NCBI GenBank assembly: GCA_013397455.1
Contig: VYZB01000370.1
Span: 820,422-884,421 of the forward strand
Length of the DNA: 64,000 nt
Direction of reading: 5' to 3'
Origin: Crotophaga sulcirostris
Taxonomy: Eukaryota > Chordata > Aves > Cuculiformes > Crotophagidae
Shown: piece after piece, positions 60,301 to 64,000 of the stretch
Layout: each line of letters begins with the position of its first letter
Numbering within the stretch: position 1 is the first letter of the stretch
Program-made: the position numbers and the translations under genes
The notes under the pieces: generated by a model
Told to the model about the DNA's origin: nothing
The model's input: only the letters and a program-made list of their open reading frames with translations
Databases searched by the model: none

Positions 60301-62785
60301 ACAGAAGTTTTTCTGTGGACACAAAAATAACAAATTGCTGAAAAATTGTTCTGTTTGTATGACATGCAACAGTCACTTTCTAGGCTGAATAATTAAAGAC
60401 AAATAGTTCCAGCTGCAGAAGAGGGTTTGTTTCAGGGACCAGAATGACTTAAATGTCAGTGCCAGAATTAGAAGGTCAGCTCATGATCTGTTTTCTGCTC
60501 TGTATTAATTATGAGTATTAAAATACTGTTGAGCCCTCAGGAAAATTCAAACCTAAATATCTGTTAGAGCAAAGTCCAACCTCAGAGCAGAGACTTATAA
60601 CTAGAGCAGCTTGCAATACTCATACAGACCCTCATAACTCTGTCTTTTCTTGCATTTGCCTCTTCTGACTCAAATGCACCTGTATACTACAACATGTTTA
60701 GGCAAGTATTTGAATTATACTCCATCACAGGGCTTAAAACATATCCTGATTGATTTATTTCTTTTTTAAGTACAGCTAGGTTCCTTACACTACTAGTGCT
60801 TTAATACTTGATAGAATCTAAAATCTACTCATAAGACAATGTCAAGTTTGACTGTATCGGAGTTCCACACAATGTGCATTCGATTTATGCAGAGGTTAAG
60901 TAAGTGTGGTACCGAAGACTTCTACTGAATTCTTCCTGAAGAACGAACAAGTCACCAACCTTGTGTATCTTCCATCTTTTTTAATCACATACTACTTTTA
61001 TAACCTTCACAATAAATGTATAGATTTCCAAGAGCTAACACAGATTTCTTAATGAATTTATGGATTTTCCTTCTCAGTTGGCTCTGCAATCCTTGAGTCT
61101 ATTAATCTTATGATTTCAATGCCCGTGTACACAGCACAGAAGATAAGTTTTCTTTCATGCTCATCCTCTACTTTATAGGCAAAATCATGTGTTTATTTGG
61201 TTTGTCTATTATTCCTCTGATAACTCATGACTACAAGATTTACTTGTCTTGTCTCCACGCTCATCATTGGAATTAATGACAGTTCTTCACTCTCACCAGT
61301 TGTATGGTAGCATTTGCAATAATTCTGTCTAATTTCATTTTGTCAGTTATGAAACTGAGACATGGGGATTTTTAATTTCAACTTTAGATCTCAGTCTTAG
61401 TTAATGATAACATCAAGGATCAGGTACTCCAGTGCTACCTGCTAAAAATAAGGAAATCACTGATCAGATAAAGCCCATCAGACATCTATGAAAAATCAAA
61501 GGACCACCTGGAATAACCAGAATTGGTTTAAATGGACAATAAGGGGGTACTGTTGTCTTGTAAAACAGACACAAGATGGTATATAATTAGTTCCAGGAAC
61601 AAGAGGAGAAAAGTTAAATGATTTCGGGGAACTGTAGCATGTATGTATGTATTTAGTATATATAATAACATACATTCTTCAGAGGCACTTATGGAGGAAT
61701 ATCCCCTGTGCTTCTTGGGCACTGAAATCAAAGAATACCTTCAATTCATTTATCCAGACAATTTTTTTATTTTAAGTTTCCTTGTTTAAATTTCTTTAAC
61801 ATTCACAATTTTTAATGTCTTTTCTGATCTCTAGAAATGACTAATTTCTAATAATGCTGTGCCTGTGTTATCATGGACTTCCTTTGCTTCTAGCAGCCCT
61901 GAGCAATATTACTTGCGTTTACTATAGGTTTGGGGGAAGGAGGAATTGTATTCAGTTACCAGCAAGTGAACAGGACACTAAGTGGAAGCTGCAAAATCTG
62001 ATGTAAAATTAATAGATGCAGGTTTAGATTTGTTCTTCAAAATCTGAAACTATTTGGCTAATGTTCACTCCTCAAGTTCGTCTTCAGACACTAAGGTAAA
62101 AATTATCCTTTCAAAGCTCCTTAGAAAAAATAACATCCCAGACACATCTTTAGATCTAAGGAAACAATTTGGGAGCTACTCATATTTCACAAAAGTAAGT
62201 ACTGTATTATTGTAGTAAGGCTACAATAAGTAAATAATCTGTAAATACACTAATGCTACACAGAACAGACAAAATCAATTTCAGGACAGGCCTTTTTTTG
62301 TCATTCTCCTAGAAAAGTAGATGGTGATGTTGGGCTAAGTAGCATTCCCAAACAGTTTTCAAGTTCTGTTAAGGTATAACCCAGACAGATCACAGACCAG
62401 GAATCATTCACATGCCTTCTGTCTGTGGCCACCCTGCATTAAAAATTCAGAAAGTCTGATATTACAGAGGTAGTCAGGCTTCCAATGGTTTGAGGGCTAG
62501 CAAAAAGATCTCATTTAGTATAGTAGTACAGTTTTAGTTCTTGTGCACTGATTATTTTATTTATGTTTCAAGGTAAAGAACCATAATATTAGCTAGTGCT
62601 ACCACACAATGAAAATCAAAATATGAGAATAAAATATTTTGAAACACACAGAGAATTTGCTTAATGTTTGATTTTATGAAAAACATCATAAAATAAAACA
62701 ACAAATAAAACAGATAATGGAGAAAAACTTTTCAGAACTGGCAAATAACATGACAAGGTGAAACAGACACAAGTAACAGCTTGAA
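57331..62785. other. A+T-rich non-coding DNA, no gene recognised
   Basis: The 129-codon minus-strand frame at 57557-57946 lies in somewhat more G+C-rich DNA but shows no domain, no codon pattern I trust and no family similarity. Simple repeats are four GGTTT units (59550-59568) and an ATGT run (61640-61654). Nothing else is supported. Confidence 0.6.
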
Positions 62786-62976
62786 AGGTTCAGGATGAAC
62801 ATTAGAGAAGTCTTGGAGTGGGTCAGGGGAGAGAAGTAGCAGTACTAGAAAAGCTTGTACTCATTAGTTGGAGAATTTCCTTTCTTGGAGTTTTTCAAGA
62901 CTTAGATAAACAAGATCATGGCTGATCTGATCTACTGTTAGCGTTAGATCCCCTTTCGTTGTACTAGATGATCATC
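62786..62976 (+). mobile_element. CR1 LINE 3' tail fragment, old
   Basis: Collinear with CR1 3' regions: GGTTCAGGATGAACATTAGA, TTTTTCAAGACTTAGATAAA, CATGGCTGATCTGATCTACT, GTTAGCGTTAGATCCCCTTT and GTACTAGATGATCAT. The terminal 8-bp repeats are not preserved. Confidence 0.75.
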
Positions 62977-64000
62977 GATCTATTTGAGGGTAAATCAGGA
63001 AAAAACTTATCCCTAAATAAGGAGGACAATGCTGGGGCTAATATGGGAAAGACTACATTCACTAAGTCCATGCCCTTCTATTTGTGTGTATCCTGTCATG
63101 GGTTGTTTTTCATGACGGAAACTTGCAGGGATATAATTTTAATTCCTCATAACCACAACAGCTGCTATGACAATTATTCTGCTAATAATGAAATCCTGGA
63201 AGAGCGATCACATTCACCAGACTGCTTCTGTTCCAGCAGTTCACTCTTGTTATTTTCTCAGCTGTTTTTTCCATTCTATTAAATTTTTCTCTTAACTATG
63301 TACTTTTAATAGGGCTTTAAAAGCTCATATTGAATAATAAGCTAGTAAATGTCAGGAAACATGCAAACTTCAGGAGGCTTGTTTCTCTGTTTTAAAACGC
63401 TGCCAAGAAACTATATGGGTACAGGGATACTCATGCATAGTCTTTTAGAGGTAGGAATAAATGCTTTACATTCAACACAGGAAATATCTTCTGTCTGTGA
63501 TATTTCTGTGATTGCTGTGGATGAAAGAAGAAATTCAGATTCTTTTGCATTAAATTTAACAAAATATTGATTGTCGTTGCACTTGTAACATTCCTGTATA
63601 ATCATCTGAATAACAGCATGATTTGCAATTATTTCCTTTCAATGCACTTTGTAGGCATCTGTATTTGGATTAAAAAGTCTCATTAATCACTCACTACAAA
63701 ATAAGGATCCTTAGAGATTTAATTGTCCCATGCTAGCTATCAATCTCATTTCAACAAAGTTTCAATAGTCCAGAATTTGCGAATATCCTTAATACACTTT
63801 TCAGTCAACTACATACAGATTATTGCTGCTACTTTTTTAATAATAAGACAGGCACTTCTAGAAATACAGCCTAGAAAGAAAGAATCTTCTGAGTAATGTG
63901 AAGTCTACTTTTACACAGGTCAAGTATTAGTGAGGAGGGGTGTGTTTTTGCACTTTACTGTTTCCACTGATACAACTGAAAGTGAAGTAGCACTAAAAGC
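62977..64000. other. A+T-rich non-coding DNA, no gene recognised
   Basis: The frame at 62968-63282 (104 codons) starts inside the CR1 tail and has no domain. The frame at 63349-63570 is likewise featureless. No RNA gene or repeat is recognised. Confidence 0.6.

Noticed and set aside
62968..63282. 104-codon plus-strand frame
   Set aside because: It starts inside a CR1 3' tail and shows no domain.
1..64000. CRISPR arrays, operons, tRNA or rRNA genes
   Set aside because: No spaced direct repeats, no cloverleaf or rRNA landmarks, and the CR1 content shows a vertebrate nuclear genome.

Overview
The window looks like 64 kb of A+T-rich, non-coding vertebrate DNA, almost certainly from a bird. The clearest markers are CR1 non-LTR retrotransposon copies. 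One of them (22339-23403) ends in the degenerate 8-bp ATTCTATG repeats typical of avian CR1 3' ends. Two LTR-like segments resemble bird endogenous retroviruses, and two very old MIR/L2-like remnants are present. Nothing microbial is visible: no operons, ribosome binding sites, rRNA or tRNA genes, or CRISPR arrays. The order or species of bird, and the chromosome, cannot be decided from the sequence alone.

Layout from left to right: 1-5976 is unannotatable A+T-rich DNA. 5977-7510 is a CR1 copy on the minus strand with internal deletions. 7511-16239 is A+T-rich DNA with small palindromes and simple repeats. A MIR/L2-like remnant lies near 16240-16340 and an assembly gap at 16799-16918. 17300-17851 has the layout of a retroviral LTR (TATA, poly(A)-like signal, terminal CA, then a TGG-initiated primer-binding-site candidate). 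22339-23403 is the best-preserved CR1 copy (plus strand), with one in-frame stop in a 257-codon reverse transcriptase stretch and an intact 3' end. 26868-27082 is a CR1 3' tail. 27330-29480 is a much older, long CR1 copy in which endonuclease and reverse transcriptase blocks can still be read. 37065-37235 is a second MIR/L2-like remnant.

The only stretch that looks protein-coding outside transposons is 38796-39317 on the minus strand. It is an open frame with one textbook C2H2 zinc finger, one C2HC-like finger and a decayed possible third. I cannot assign it to a named gene. Further right are CR1 3' tails at 40297-40396 (minus), 45091-45205 (minus, old), 51524-51625 (minus, abutting an LTR fragment at 51138-51523) and 62786-62976 (plus). 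A locally CpG-richer patch near 57000-57330 carries an RFX X-box-like site next to a CRE-like half site, a possible regulatory element.

The window therefore reads as an intergenic or deep intronic 'gene desert' built from layers of retrotransposons of different ages. No genes can be shown to act together here.
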